The notes: generated from the letters alone by a model not told the origin. 64,000 nucleotides of DNA from Tiliqua scincoides (GCF_035046505.1 NC_089822.1:91913659-91977658); one strand, 5' to 3'. Counted from the first letter of the stretch, positions 1 through 10,742 are shown. Program-made: numbers and translations.

Positions 1-1200
1 CCTGTTGTGTATATGCAACATTGGGCAGAAATGGCTTTAAAAGCAAAACCATCCACTAAAAACAATAAAAGCCATGTAGTATAAGCCTATCCAGTATCCA
101 ACAGTTGCTGGATCAATCCTCAAAGTCCATCAACAAACAGGGCCCTCACATTTCACAGACCTAACACAACAAACCGTTTTCATTTTTGCCTGTTTATGAA
201 AGGAAGCAAATATTGGGGTCACACCAACCTCACGGGGGGAAAAGCAGTCCACTGTGTCAGCTGAGAAATGAAACATCCCTGTTTATAGTAGATGTCAAGC
301 TTTCATCCTCTAAAGATGGTACTGAGAAGGGCCTCATTAGCAGAACTCAAAGCATGCTGGTTGTTTCCATCCATAAAGGAAAAGATATGCCTTAACTTGT
401 ATCAGGTATCAGTCCAAGATTGTGTGGGCATTCAAAGATCAATAACAGCACATTGAATGTGTGAGAAGGGCAGACAATAGGACCATTTTAAGCTTAGTTT
501 TATGGGTACCTGTCAAAAAGTAGGCAGCAGCATTTTGTACTAATTGATTTTTGGGACAGTCTTTAAGCACAGCCTGACCTGGGAGGCATCTGCATTAGAA
601 TAATTTGGAAGTCACCAAGACAGGAATGACTTTGGCAACCTGTCCCTAGTGTATGCAAATCAGCTGAAGCTTGAAAAAAGAAAACAAACATGCCAGGCCA
701 CAAACACTATTCTGAGGGCGTAGCTGCCTTGGGGTTATGCAAAAGACAGGATATATATGAAATAAATATGTAGGCTCCAGAAATGGGGTACTGGGGCCAC
801 AAGCACCACCAATGTAAATGCAATTCCATCCATAATCAGCACTTTCTCAGACCAGCAGCCTACAAAGCCTCCCACCAGAATCATTTAGACCTTATTGTAC
901 TGAACTTAAGTTTATTCACCTTCATCTAGTTCATCTATGAGTCCAGCTGGCCACCTGGCTCAGGACTTACATGGTGCTACGCATGGACTCACTACCATGT
1001 TGAAATGTACTCAGACATGTTTAAACCGAGGGTCTCCAAAATCAGCTCTATGAGAGGTGTTACATTGGACTTGCCATTCAGGACACACTCTGACACAGTC
1101 ATACCTATTTTGCTATTGATCCGCTGCTTTGGGGAACATTCAAAAAAAGACAATGAAGCTAATTTCAGTGTTTTCTGACAATGTTGTTTTGCAACATGAG
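1..1200. other. No recognisable feature
   Basis: AT-rich single-copy-looking DNA. I see no convincing exon, RNA gene or repeat end. The longest open frame is 69 codons and resembles no family I know. Confidence 0.4.
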
Positions 1201-1204
1201 TTTC

Positions 1205-1278
1205 TATGAGTCTACTCAGAAGTAAGTCCCAATGAATTCAGTGCAACTTACTCTTAGGGAAATTGCAATCTTATGCAT
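1205..1278. mobile_element. Short palindromic MITE, interrupted
   Basis: Carries the family core CTACTCAGAAGTAAGTCCCA followed by the second-arm remnant ending in GCAATCTTATGCATGA. A 5S-derived SINE abuts it at 1283, so it may have been the SINE target. Family assignment rests on the shared core with the intact 90-bp copies at 6935, 55631 and 59901. Confidence 0.5.
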
Positions 1279-1282
1279 GACT

Positions 1283-1333
1283 GGTTGGCAACCTTCAGTC
1301 TCAAAAGACTATGGTATAAGCTTACAGCACCCG

Positions 1334-1364
<31 letters not shown>

Positions 1365-1423
1365 AACCAGGCCTGACTCTGCTTAGCTTCCGAGATCAGA
1401 CAAGATCGGGCATGTGCAGGGCA
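1283..1423 (-). mobile_element. 5S-rRNA-derived SINE
   Basis: Read on the minus strand, this gives most of a 5S rRNA body, including GATCTCGGAAGCTAAGCAG and TACTTGGATGGGAGACC, which cover the internal polymerase III promoter (box A to box C) region. It is followed by CCGGGTGCTGTAAGC and then a non-5S tail ending GAGACTGAAGGTTGCCAAC. A true 5S gene would stop at the T-run after the 5S 3' end. The added tail identical to a LINE tail at 32063-32100 marks this as a SINE. It is diverged from the copy at 52044 at scattered sites, and no clear target duplication is visible. Confidence 0.88.
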
Positions 1424-1429
1424 ACTGTT

Positions 1430-1506
1430 ACCTGCTACTCAAAAATAAATCCTATTGAATGTAGTGGGACTAACACACAGGTAAGTGTATAATAAGACTG
1501 CAGTCT
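1430..1506. mobile_element. Short palindromic MITE, diverged
   Basis: Contains CCTATTGAATGTAGTGGGAC followed by an ACACAGGTAAGTGT arm and GACTGCAGTC end. This matches the 90-bp MITE family in order but has lost its first terminal repeat. It lies directly beside another copy, separated by TTA. Confidence 0.45.
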
Positions 1507-1508
1507 TA

Positions 1509-1603
1509 AGCACAATCCAATGTCTGTCTACTCAGAAGGATGTTCCTCTGAGTTCAATGGGATTTACTCCCAGACTAGATAAATGTGGAATAGGATTGCA
1601 GCC
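1509..1603. mobile_element. Short palindromic MITE with TTA duplications
   Basis: Starts AGCACAATCC and ends GGATTGCAGCC. The terminal sequences are inverted repeats, and both sides carry TTA (1506-1508 and 1604-1606). Internal core GTCTACTCAGAAGG and TTTACTCCCAG are the two arms. A 3-bp TTA/TAA duplication is the hallmark of PIF/Harbinger elements, so that superfamily is the inference. No coding capacity. Confidence 0.75.
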
Positions 1604-1609
1604 TTAATC

Positions 1610-3097
1610 ACATTGAATTCCACAGTCTCATTCCTTTTCTTGTACTATCCATCTGAACAGTAGCAGAATCAAATCACTTAACACCATTAGGAAACCATGT
1701 TCCCTCTTGAAAAAATGCACAATGAAAAAACTAAAAGAGCAATCACAAGGCCCCAGGGTTCTCCTGAAAACAAGTTGTTCTGTAAATTAAAAAGTGTACC
1801 TTTGTTTTGTGACACCTCTGCCCTCCAGATGGTCTGCAGTGACGGTATACACCTGTTCAGTGTCAGCCATTACCCATGGCAACATATGGCAGCTCGCACA
1901 CATTGCTCAGGCTAAGGGGAATCTGGGCCTCTTGGTCACCTGGGCTGTTTTCAAGTGGTGCGTGTGACAGAAGCTGTGGGAAATTTAGAGGCTGACAGGA
2001 AACTGATGTTCCTTTTACCAGCAGGAAGATGTAGATGCCTTCAAACACCAAACAGCTGCAAACATGGGCACCTCTGCCAAAAAGAAGCATGATGGGAAAG
2101 AGAGGGATAACATCTTTTCATGCTTCCTGTAAGGTACAGTTTGTCTCATTCTGCTTTTGATTAAGAGCTGTCAAGTGATTAACTAATTCACTGTGATTCC
2201 TTTAGCAAATTCACTAATTAAATTTAAATTAACAAAGGTATTTACATTAAAAAAATACATTAAAATAAATGAAAATGTTGTAAATCCTCCATAACTGTGT
2301 TTTTCTGGAGATTCAAAAGGAAGGGGACATATGATCAAAAGCAACTGAGCAAAAATTATATTGTAATTCCCCCCTCTGCTAATCAAATTTTATTACATTA
2401 AGAAACCAGAACCCAAATAGCTCCCTCTCCTTGCAACACACTCACCCACCCCTTCAGGTTAAGCACACTACCTGCTCTAGATGTAAGCGGGGAAAAGCCA
2501 TCTTTAACCTTTTCTTTTCCATCAAATTTATTACACAAGCAAGGAGCTGCCATGTTTTGTAAGATCTGGTGGGTCTTTCAAGAACCACAAAATCTAAATT
2601 TGTGTCCGGCCTTGTCGGATGCTTTTAAAGAAAAGGGAGCAGTGAAATTTTATTTAAAATAAAATTTTAGTTGATGAGTCACCCAAGGCATTCTTGTAGC
2701 CTAATATTTATCTACTTATATTGTTCCCACTTCACCTAAAAGCATAATGCAGCTTCAATTTCAAGGGTACAAACAGACATTAAATGTAGATAAGAGAATG
2801 GTTTCTTTACTGGGGTTGAAAGAAAGAGTCAGAAGTGCTAGTGCCCTTCTGTTTGTTCTGTGTCATTCGAGGATCCCATGTGGTGATCAGGGGATGGGAA
2901 GCTCTAGCACCAGTGTCTTCCTTCTTTTCCAGATCTGGCCCTATCTACAGTGAATAAGTAGACCCTCCTGACAGCCTGAGTCCAAACCCAGGCAAAGAGA
3001 TACCATCCTCAAAAGCTTCACTCCTAGTCATGTGGAAGACCCCCCCCCCCAAAAAAAAGCTATGATGTTGTAGCCAACAGCTTATGCTTACTCAGAA
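1610..3097. other. No recognisable feature
   Basis: AT-rich DNA with no frame longer than 75 codons. A C-run followed by an A-run lies at about 3042-3058. I recognise no repeat ends. Confidence 0.35.
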
Positions 3098-4906
3098 CCT
3101 TAGCTTTCTAGGCCAATACTTCGCCAAACCCAGGAGAGGCAGGTGAACCTGATCAAACATCAATGACTTCTGAGGGAGTCAAGTTGGAACACATTCAAGT
3201 ATCTCTGGGCTTGATTAAAGATGAATAAGTCACTGGGCCCTGATGGCATCTATTATTATTATTATTGTTATATCTACCCAAGAGTTATTAAGGAATTGAA
3301 GAATGAAGTTGCTGAGCTCTTGACTAAAATATGCAACTTGTCCCTCAAAACGGCCACAGTGCCAGAGGATTGGAGGATAGTAAATGTCACACCAATCTTT
3401 AAAAAGGGAAGGAGAGGGGACCCAGGAAATTATAGGCCAGTCAGCCTAACATCTATTCTGGGTAAGCTGGTGGAATGCCTCATCAAAGATAGAATCTCAA
3501 AACACATAGATGAACAAGCCTTACTGAGGGAGAATCAGCATGGCTTCTGTAAGGCTAAGTCTTGCCTCATGAGCCTTTTAGAATTATTTGAAAAGGTCAA
3601 CAGCCATGTTGATGCAGGAGAATCCGTGGACATTATATATCTGGACTTTCAGAAGGCATTCAACACGGTCCCTCACCAAAGGCTGCTGAGAAAACTCCAC
3701 AGTCAGGGAATTAGAGGACAGGTCCTCTCCTGGATTGGGAACTGGTTGAAGACCAGGAAACAGATAGTGGGTGTCAATGGATAATTTTCACAACGGAGAG
3801 AGGTGAAAAGCAGTGTGCCCCAAGGATCTGTCCTGGGACTGGTGCTTTTCAACCTCTTCATAAATGACCTGGAGACAGGATTGAGCAGTGAGGTGGCTAA
3901 ATTTGCAGATGACACCAAACTTTTCCAAGTGGTGAAGACCAGAAGTGATTGTGAGGAGCTCCAGAAGGATCTCTCCAAACTGGCAGAATGGGCAGCAAAA
4001 TGGCAGATACGTTTCAATGTAAGTAAGTGTAAAGTCATGCACATTGGGGCAAAAAATAAAACCACATATAGGCTAATGGGTTCTGAGCTGTCTGTGACAG
4101 ATCAGAGAGGGATCTTGGGGTGATGGTGGACAGCTCGATGAAAGTGTCAACCCAATGTGTGGCGGCAGTAAAGAAGGCCAATTCTATGCTTGGGATCATT
4201 AGAAAAGGTATTGAGAACAAAACAGCTAATATTATAATGCCATTGTACAAATCGATGGTAAAGCCACACCTGGAGTATTGTGTCTAGTTCTGATCACCGC
4301 ATCTCGAAAAGGACATAGTGGAAATGGAAAAGGTGCAAAAGAGAGAGACTAAGATGATTACTGGGCTGGGGCACCTTCCTTATGAGGAAGGCTACGGCGT
4401 TTGGGCCTCTTCAGCCTAGAAAAGAGACCCCTGAGGGGGGACATGATTGAGACATACAAAATTATGCAGGGGATGGACAGAGTGGATAGAGAGATGCTCT
4501 TTTGACTCTCACACAACACCAGAACCAGGGGACATTCACTAAAATTGAGTGTTGGGAGAGTTAGGACAGACAAAAGAAAATATTTCTTTACTCAGCATGT
4601 GGTTGGTCTGTGGAACTCTTGCCACAGCATGTAGTGATGGCATCTGGCCTGGATGCATTTAAAAGGAGATTGGACAAGTTCCTGGAGGAAAAATCCATTA
4701 CAGGTTAAAAGCCATAATGGGTATGTGCAACCTCCTGATTTTAGAAATAGGCTACATCAGAATGCCAGATGCAAGAGAGGGCACCAGGATGCAGGTCTCT
4801 TGTTATCTGGTGTGCTCCCTGAGGCATTTGGTGGGCCGCTGTGAGATGCAGGAAGCTGGATGGGCCTATGGCCTGATCCAGTGGGGCTCTTCTTATGTTC
4901 TTATTA
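3098..4906 (+). mobile_element. CR1-clade LINE, 5'-truncated, with reverse transcriptase remnant
   Basis: Non-LTR retrotransposon fragment covering most of the reverse transcriptase and the whole 3' end. The frame at 3221-3783 reads NKSLGPDG, DPGNYRPVSLTSI, LRENQHGF and YLDFQKAF. A second frame at 3803-4123 reads VPQGSVLG and the catalytic FADD (3902-3913), then the thumb region KCKVMHIG. Further pieces read LEYC and GLFSLEKR-like sequence to about 4700. A short (TAT)n expansion sits in the GIYP motif at 3251-3270. A stop at 3781 replaces an expected Gln codon, a base is missing near 4106, and a further stop lies near 4287, so it is dead. The 3' UTR (4707-4906) ends in TTCTTATGTTCTTATT, the CR1-style 8-mer tail. 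The same UTR recurs at 13239, 20522, 34896 and 61976. Confidence 0.92.
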
Positions 4907-4962
4907 CCGCCCTGGGCTTGACTTTGTGGTTCAGTGAGGCTATTGCTCTGTCTGATTGGATA

Positions 4963-5105
4963 TTTTCTATTATTAACAGTATTTATATACCGCTTTTCAA
5001 CTAAAAGTTCACAAAGCGGTTCACAGAGAAAAATCAAACAACTAAATGGCTCCCTGTCCCAAAAGGGCTCACAATCTAAAAAAAAAAAAGTTCTACCCAC
5101 TTGGG
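4963..5105 (-). mobile_element. LINE 3' tail (L2/CR1-like)
   Basis: On the minus strand this reads AGATTGTGAGCCC, a 'gggacagggagcc' block, TGTGAACCGCTTTGTGAAC and AAAGCGGTATATAAATACTG, then an ATA-rich end. This is the layout of L2-type LINE 3' ends abundant in squamates. A close relative lies at 26253-26400. No coding sequence remains. Confidence 0.65.
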
Positions 5106-5394
5106 CATCCCACCTCAGCCTCCAACCTGGTCAGGTAGGCTAGTGTACCCAATGAACTGGCACATGCTAATCCCAGCAAGTGGATTCCCAGATGCAGGTG
5201 ATGAAGACAAGCAACCCACAGAATGATTTATCTGCAACAGTGAAGCCACAGATGGGGGAGGGGAAAAGGAACATACAACATGGTGCTTGACAGTCTGACA
5301 GATGCTTGACAGTCTGATCCAGTTGCTCTGTACAGAATGAAAAATCTAGCAAGGCTGTATTGGAATTGCGGAAGATCTGGAGAGGAAGTAGATG

Positions 5395-5785
5395 TGGTAT
5401 CAGCAGTGGACCCTTTAAGGGTAAGGCCTGGGCATCCAGCAGAGTGTGCTGCACAGTTGCAGCCACTTGAAGGCAATAGGGCCCTCAGGCATAAAAGCAC
5501 CTGCTGAAGGGAGAGTTTGGTGTGGGTAGCAGAAGGAGGAAAGCTGGAGACTGGATTGAGGAATTGATGGCTAATGGACATGTGTGAGTGGACTTTGGAA
5601 GCTGCTGGAGCAGAAACTACTGGAGACACTAAGACTGGTGTTTGGCTGCTGTGTCCAAGACCTGCTGAGGACCAAGGGGCTGCTGTAGTGGTGGGAGGCT
5701 GCTGGCAGGAAGGAGGACCTCTGTAGGTTAAACAGGCAAGCTACCCTGGTGGTGGGGTCCAGCAGTACTGCAGGGCAGAACCAGG
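5395..5785 (+). mobile_element. Possible LTR-like fragment
   Basis: A region starting TGTGGTATCAGCAGTGG has a TATA-like GGCATAAAAGC at 5488-5498 and a purine-rich downstream part, resembling the promoter layout of reptile Ty3/Gypsy-type LTRs. I could not find a matching target duplication or a partner LTR, so the ends are arbitrary. Fossil, family and age uncertain. Confidence 0.22.
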
Positions 5786-6169
5786 GTCATTTTTGAGGAA
5801 AGAAGGGGAGCTAATTAGCTAAAAAGTGGGCATAATTCTCCAGGTGGAGCTTGGACTGGGAATCTGGCAGAACACAGGCTTGCCCCAATCACATAATGTC
5901 TAGTTCTTCCCTTGATGCTGACCATGACTCCCCTCTGCTCAGCACAGTTGCTCTTGCTTCAGACTCCTTGTCCTACTCCTGTCAACAGAGAATCTGGCTG
6001 ACTGATTTGTGCTGGGGGCATCCCCTTCCCATCTATTCTTCTTGCCCCATGCCAAAGAGATACTAATCCCCCATTTTCCTACTTCTGCCTCCCACACTCT
6101 TCTTCTTGGGTTTGTACCCAGTTATATCACCCAAGCTGTAGCAGTGAGTAGTGAAGTCATAATCTTTTG

Positions 6170-6646
6170 CTACTGCTGAGCTGTCTGCTTGGAAGTATAC
6201 AAGATAACACTTGTTGTGATGTGGGCAGAGTGTGGGGGGGAGGGAGAGATGTGAGCTCTACGGGAAATAAACTGACCATATAAAAATGTGTCATAAAAAT
6301 CACTGAGGACATTTGAAAGTTCATCATGCAATTTAATCTCTTCTCCAACATCTAGCTTCTTTTGGTGAAACCACTTTTTAAAACAAAACTCTCTAACAAG
6401 CCTTGCATTCTTGTCCAGGCTTCCTGATGCATCCATAAAATTTTTTGGAATGTCAAAAGAATGAGACACTGTGAAATAGTCTCTACTGCACTGGATAATT
6501 GGTTGGCTCCTATTAAAGGCCAGCCATTCATTTTTAAGCCTACATGAAGCCAAGATGTGTTGCGTTCCAAAGTTAGATGATAACCATGTGTTGAGTGTCA
6601 ATTGGTCCATGTTTGTGAAATGGTATCTGGGTTTAATTTCTACTTC
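6170..6646 (-). CDS. Unrecognised open frame, possible isolated exon
   Basis: The minus strand is open from just after TTGACAG (acceptor-like, 6647-6653) to a stop at 6170. The first Met is at 6610, giving 146 codons, and the open part upstream adds EVEIKPRYHFTN. Composition is ordinary for a soluble protein: LKNEWLAFNRSQP, ARLVREFCFKKWFHQKK and LHDELSNVLSDFYDTF are seen. I recognise no domain. If it is an exon, a GTCAGT donor-like site at 6271-6276 (minus) would end it at 6277, giving about 370 bp. The last 30 residues (SPSPPHSAHITT) look non-coding, which fits an exon ending before them. Chance is also possible. Confidence 0.28.
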   Translation of the reverse strand, partial: EVEIKPRYHFTNMDQLTLNTWLSSNFGTQHILASCRLKNEWLAFNRSQPIIQCSRDYFTVSHSFDIPKNFMDASGSLDKNARLVREFCFKKWFHQKKLDVGEEIKLHDELSNVLSDFYDTFLYGQFISRRAHISPSPPHSAHITTSVILYTSKQTAQQ

Positions 6647-6934
6647 CTGTCAATGGGGCTCTTTGATCTGGCCTAGATTCTTTTCCTCATCTCACTTTAA
6701 GTGACTAGAGGCTACTGCTGTCATTGCCACTTCTATTTCTGATCTCACTTTGCCAAGATGTAAAAGATTTATTTGCAGCAATTCTCCCAAATATGATCCT
6801 TAACTGATTCTTTTTTCCCCCCTTCATTTCTTCAAGGTATTTTATGGTGAGTTGCTGCAGGATTAAAGTAAAAAAAAAAGATTCAGAGTGAGTAAAAGAC
6901 ACACATGTATTTAACAGCAAAAGGATCATATTTA

Positions 6935-7024
6935 GGCTGCAATCCTATCCACACTTTCCTGGGAGTAAGCTCCATTGACTCTAATGGAACTTACTTCTGA
7001 GTAGACAGACATAGGATTGTGCTC
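6935..7024. mobile_element. Intact 90-bp palindromic MITE
   Basis: Starts GGCTGCAATCCTATCC and ends ATAGGATTGTGCTC. The halves are inverted copies of each other around CCATTGACTCTAATGG. TTA flanks both ends (6932-6934 and 7025-7027). This is the cleanest reference copy of a family with about 20 members in the window. A 3-bp TTA duplication suggests PIF/Harbinger. Non-coding. Confidence 0.82.
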
Positions 7025-7029
7025 TTAAT

Positions 7030-8080
7030 CAGTCATTCTAGCTGAAGTTTTAGTACACAGTTTGAATTGAGGAAAATATTATTTTGCAATGCAAGTTTAA
7101 GCAATGGATCAGATATTTGTTTAAGTTACACAAAATTAGTGCAATGGATACAAGACGTTGCATCTGAGTGGTTTTAGGTGTGGAGGAAATGCATGCATTA
7201 CGTACTTTTAAAAACTGCATTCAAGGAGAGGCATGCAACTCTGACAATTATTCCTTTGAGGAGATATCAAGGAAGCAGCTATTTTATACTATCTGATGTA
7301 AAACTCCATCTCACAATTTCAAACACACAAGAGTATAATTTGTTTTCCAATGAACTTCCATTAAAAACACATCAAGGCAAAAGGACCTACATGTCCAAAA
7401 CAGTGCTACTGTGCATTCATCAGGTCACTTCACTCATTATGTTTTTCCTAACATAATACCCACCTGAGTGTGCAGAAGTACCTGAAAGTAAAGTGTGAAT
7501 GTAACAAAACAACTATTCAATTATATGTATCAAACAGGTTCATTCTTCAACAATCGGCTTCAGCTCTTTCTCTCTCTCTGCATGTAACTACTGGCAATCC
7601 TAATTTCTGCCAAAATGTGTGAAATAGACCACTGTTATACGTGCAGTATATATGCAATATTTTCAAGGCTTTTTACTCTTGCAATTACCTGCCAGTGTTG
7701 GCATGTCACCCTAACTCCTGTTTGGCCTTTTGAATAATAATCCTATGGCAAAAGTTGCAAAGGGACAGATTGTCATTGCATGGTTCAGAATCAAGTAGAG
7801 ATTCTAGTTAAAACATCTCCTAAAAACTGCCCAGAAACTGTCATATTGACATGGCTGCAGCAGGTTAAGAGATAGCAGCCAGATATCCCTCCATTGTGTC
7901 TAGGTTAGTTTCAACTGGGACCCCCCCCCCCTAAGCTATTGCCATCCTATGATGTTGCTAAACCCAGGAGAAGCAGCAGAGAGGCTGTTCTGCCTCTGAC
8001 ACAATTCCACAGTCTCTTCTTTGGAGCTATTTGTTGCTGTGAGAGGGACTTCTACCTGGCCGTATCTTGCAGGCAACTGG
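7030..8080. other. No recognisable feature
   Basis: AT-rich DNA with a C-run at 7921-7932. No frame above 92 codons and no repeat end that I can name. Confidence 0.35.
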
Positions 8081-8084
8081 AAGA

Positions 8085-8170
8085 GCACAAGAGGGGAGAC
8101 CCTGCTCTGGTAATCCACCTTGAGCACTTTTGTGAAAAAGAGTAGCATAAATATTATTTAATCAATAAAC
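8085..8170 (+). mobile_element. LINE 3' tail remnant
   Basis: Reads AATCCACCTTGAGCAC, then GTAGCATAAATATTATTTAA and an AT-rich end. This is the usual 'ccgccttgag...ggtataaataa' ending of L2-like LINE 3' tails. Too short to assign to a clade. Confidence 0.4.
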
Positions 8171-8531
8171 AAACCGTACGCACCAATTATTTGCAATGTG
8201 GAACTAAGGGATGTTGAGATTATCACACAGTACAATGTTTTATTGTTATGTGGAGCTTATCTTGCAAGGTTTTTAAAAAATAGCTCCTAGGGTGCCTTAA
8301 GATTGCCGAGACTGAAGGTGGATGATAGCTTTGTTCTGCTGCATAGAACTGAAAGAGGTACCACTGCTTCTGGTGTGGGCATTCATCCAATGTTAGCCTT
8401 TAGTAAATAGATTTTGTACTATTAAAAAAAAAAAAAACCTCATTTGCAGGGCTAGCCCAAGGCCTCCCAGCATCTGAGGTAGTAAATGCTCTCTTTTATT
8501 AAGTGATGTGCTACACTTCTTCTTCCACAAG

Positions 8532-8643
8532 CTGGATTGGAAAAGGAAGAGGACTTGGAACAAAAGAAAAAAATGTGGAGTAGAGAATGGGGGGATTACA
8601 CACCACTCTCCTCTCCTCACCCCCTCTTCCTTTTCCAATCCAG
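8532..8643. repeat. 21-bp perfect inverted repeat
   Basis: CTGGATTGGAAAAGGAAGAG (8532-8551) plus G is repeated in inverted orientation at 8623-8643, with a 70-bp spacer. No mobile element end was identified around it. Confidence 0.7.
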
Positions 8644-8716
8644 AAAGAGGGAGGTGGAGCAACTATGGAGGGTAGTAGGAGAATGGAGGTCGGTGGCCCC
8701 CATGACTGACTTGAGT

Positions 8717-8967
8717 CACCAGCATAGCTAGGGAGGGCAAAACGGTAGGTACTGCAGATGCTACAACACACTGTATAAGTGGGCCCTTCCACTCACCATC
8801 TGGGCAGTGACAGCAATGTTCAGGAGACACCATTTGGTCTGTGAGCACCTGTGTGTTTCTGTCACTGCCTGGAAAGGCTTCAGTGGTGAGTGGGAGGGGT
8901 CATTTATATAGTGTGTTGTGGCAAAAGCAGTACTTACCATTTTGTTTCCACTCTAACGATGCTACTG
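8717..8967. mobile_element. hAT-type palindromic element, about 60-bp terminal repeats
   Basis: The left end reads AGCATAGCTAGGGAGGGC, then CGGTAGGTACTGCAGATGC and AACACACTGTATAAGTG. The right end carries the inverted counterpart: TATATAGTGTGTTGTGGC, AGCAGTACTTACC, GATGCTACTG. A second copy lies at 59632-59878. Flanks ACTTGAGT and ATTTGAAG agree at five of eight positions, consistent with a decayed 8-bp hAT duplication. No transposase frame. Confidence 0.65.
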
Positions 8968-9788
8968 ATTTGAAGCAACTGCTTCAGTAAGCTTCATGGA
9001 CAGACCAGACTTGCCCAGGAAAAAAAAATATACAAAAATGACCAGAGGAAAAAATGGGACCAAATAAAGCGAGTGTATATACTCCAGTTCAACTCTCTTA
9101 AACCACCTTCAACTCGCTTAAAACTATTGTCTGCCTCAGCCCCAGCAAAAATAAACTTAAAGAAAATATAAATTCTGGCATGTTGAATGTAAGAACAGAA
9201 GGCAATTAAAAAAAGGATTTTGGGGCGCAGCCAGCTAAAGACATTAAAAAAAATAATCATTTTAAAATACATTAGAAACAGGAAGTCAGCCAGGAAATCA
9301 GTAGGACTCCTAGATCAAGGTGGAAGAGAAAACTGTGAGAGATTGCATAGGAGCTAAATGAATTCTTTGTGCCTGTCTTCACAGCAGGGTGTAACAGACA
9401 TGTACCCCACATTTGACCCATTATTTTCAGACAAGCTGTCTGACAAGTTAAGAACATCACAAGTGGACAGTCTCTGGATAAGTCTATGCATAAGGACTGA
9501 AGATCAACCTGGGGCAGATCAGACCCAAAATAAGGGAGACCAGCATCCCAATTCCCACAGTGGCCAGGCAGATGCTTCTGGGACCCCACAAGCAGGGCAT
9601 GAAAACAATCACTCTCCCCCATTTTTGTTACTCAGCCATGAGGATTTAGAGGCATGCTAGAGCAAGGAATTGTCACAGATCTTGGACTGCATTTTGAAGG
9701 TAAAGCATGAGGTTAGGAACAAAACCCCATTCCTTGGCAGAGGGGGAAAGTCATAACAATCAAGGCCAGCCAAAATGTGTTGACAATT
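8968..9788. other. No recognisable feature
   Basis: AT-rich DNA without a nameable repeat. The 100-codon frame at 9358-9657 has no family resemblance that I can see. Confidence 0.3.
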
Positions 9789-9796
9789 CTGTACAC

Positions 9797-10019
9797 TGGC
9801 GATTTTCAACCACTGTGCCACCGCACATTGATGTGCCATGAATGGTTTACAGGTGTGGTGCAGGACATTAGGGGAGAGTCATTTATAGCAGGCTCACTGG
9901 AGAATGCCAGTAGTGCAGTGTGCCTTGTCAATTGTCAAAAAACGGATGGTTTGCCTTGCCAATTTTAGCACCTTATCAGTGTGCTGTGAGATAAAAAAAA
10001 AAAAGGTTGAAAATCACTG
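9797..10019. mobile_element. Short hAT-type element
   Basis: Left end TGGCGATTTTCAACC with GTGCCACCGCACATTGATGTG. Right end CAGTGTGCTGTGAGAT, an A-run, then GGTTGAAAATCACTG, the inverted counterpart. Flanks CTGTACAC (9789-9796) and CTATTCAC (10020-10027) agree at six of eight positions. The same family occurs in reverse at 13181-13806. Non-coding deletion derivative of about 220 bp. Confidence 0.75.
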
Positions 10020-10039
10020 CTATTCACTGTGTGAAGAGC

Positions 10040-10083
10040 ACAATGGGACTTACTTCTGAGTAAATATGCATGAGATTGTGCTG
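10040..10083. mobile_element. Half copy of the 90-bp MITE
   Basis: CAATGGGACTTACTTCTGAG followed by TATGCATGAGATTGTGCTGT is the second arm of the family. The first arm is absent. Confidence 0.5.
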
Positions 10084-10111
10084 TAAAGAACTTAATCCAC
10101 CAAGGAAAGTA

Positions 10112-10740
10112 CAGGCAGTCCCTATCTGTAAGGGACAGATTCCTCCTCCCTCCCCATGGATGCTAGGAACCACAGATAAGAAGGAACCCTATATTAGGCA
10201 TATATAGGGTATTATAAAGTTCTCCTCCACCTCCCACTTCCTGATCTGCTGGATTTCCATGCTCAATGCTGTATTCAATTTTTTTTTCTGGGGTCCTGTG
10301 GAATCAGGGCACACACATACAGCCTGATAGTTGTGCCCCCACAAGCATGCCCCCTTATCTGCAGGGGTTCTGTTCTGGAAGTCCCCACAGATACCTGAAA
10401 CTGCAGATACAGGCAAACACCTGTCCCTGTGGTTGCGGGGCCCCCCTTGCCATTGAAGGGGTCTCTGAGCTCAGCAGCTGAAAAAAGCACTATTTCCAGA
10501 TTCACTGAGAAAGCAAAGTGACATTTTTAGTGCCTTTTAAGGCATTAAGTCACTTCTGGTTTCTTTGTGGAAACTGGAAGTAGCACTTTTTCAGCTGCTG
10601 AAATCGGAGGCCCCTCTGGAGTCAAGGGGAGCTGCTCCCCTCGTCTTTGGAGAGGAGGTGCATGTGGTAGGGAGGCACCACCTGATCTGCAGATAAGTGA
10701 ATCCACAGATATAGGATCTGTGGATATGGGGACTCCTCTG
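10112..10740. mobile_element. pogo/Tigger-like element with TA duplications
   Basis: Begins CAGGCAGTCCCTATCTGTAA and ends GATATGGGGACTCCTCTG. The ends are inverted repeats, each directly flanked by TA (10110-10111 and 10741-10742). A CAGNCAGTCCC-type end with a TA duplication is typical of the pogo/Tigger branch of Tc1/mariner. The interior repeats the motif (GATACCTGAAACTGCAGATA; CTGCAGATAAGTGAATCCAC), so it may hold a nested or duplicated terminal region. No transposase frame, 629 bp. Confidence 0.72.
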
Positions 10741-10742
10741 TA

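Noticed and set aside
1283-1423. Functional 5S rRNA gene
   Set aside because: The 5S body is diverged and joined to a LINE tail, and no T-run terminator follows the 5S end. The same holds for 52044-52188.
3703-4065. 120-codon minus-strand frame
   Set aside because: Antisense shadow of the CR1 reverse transcriptase.
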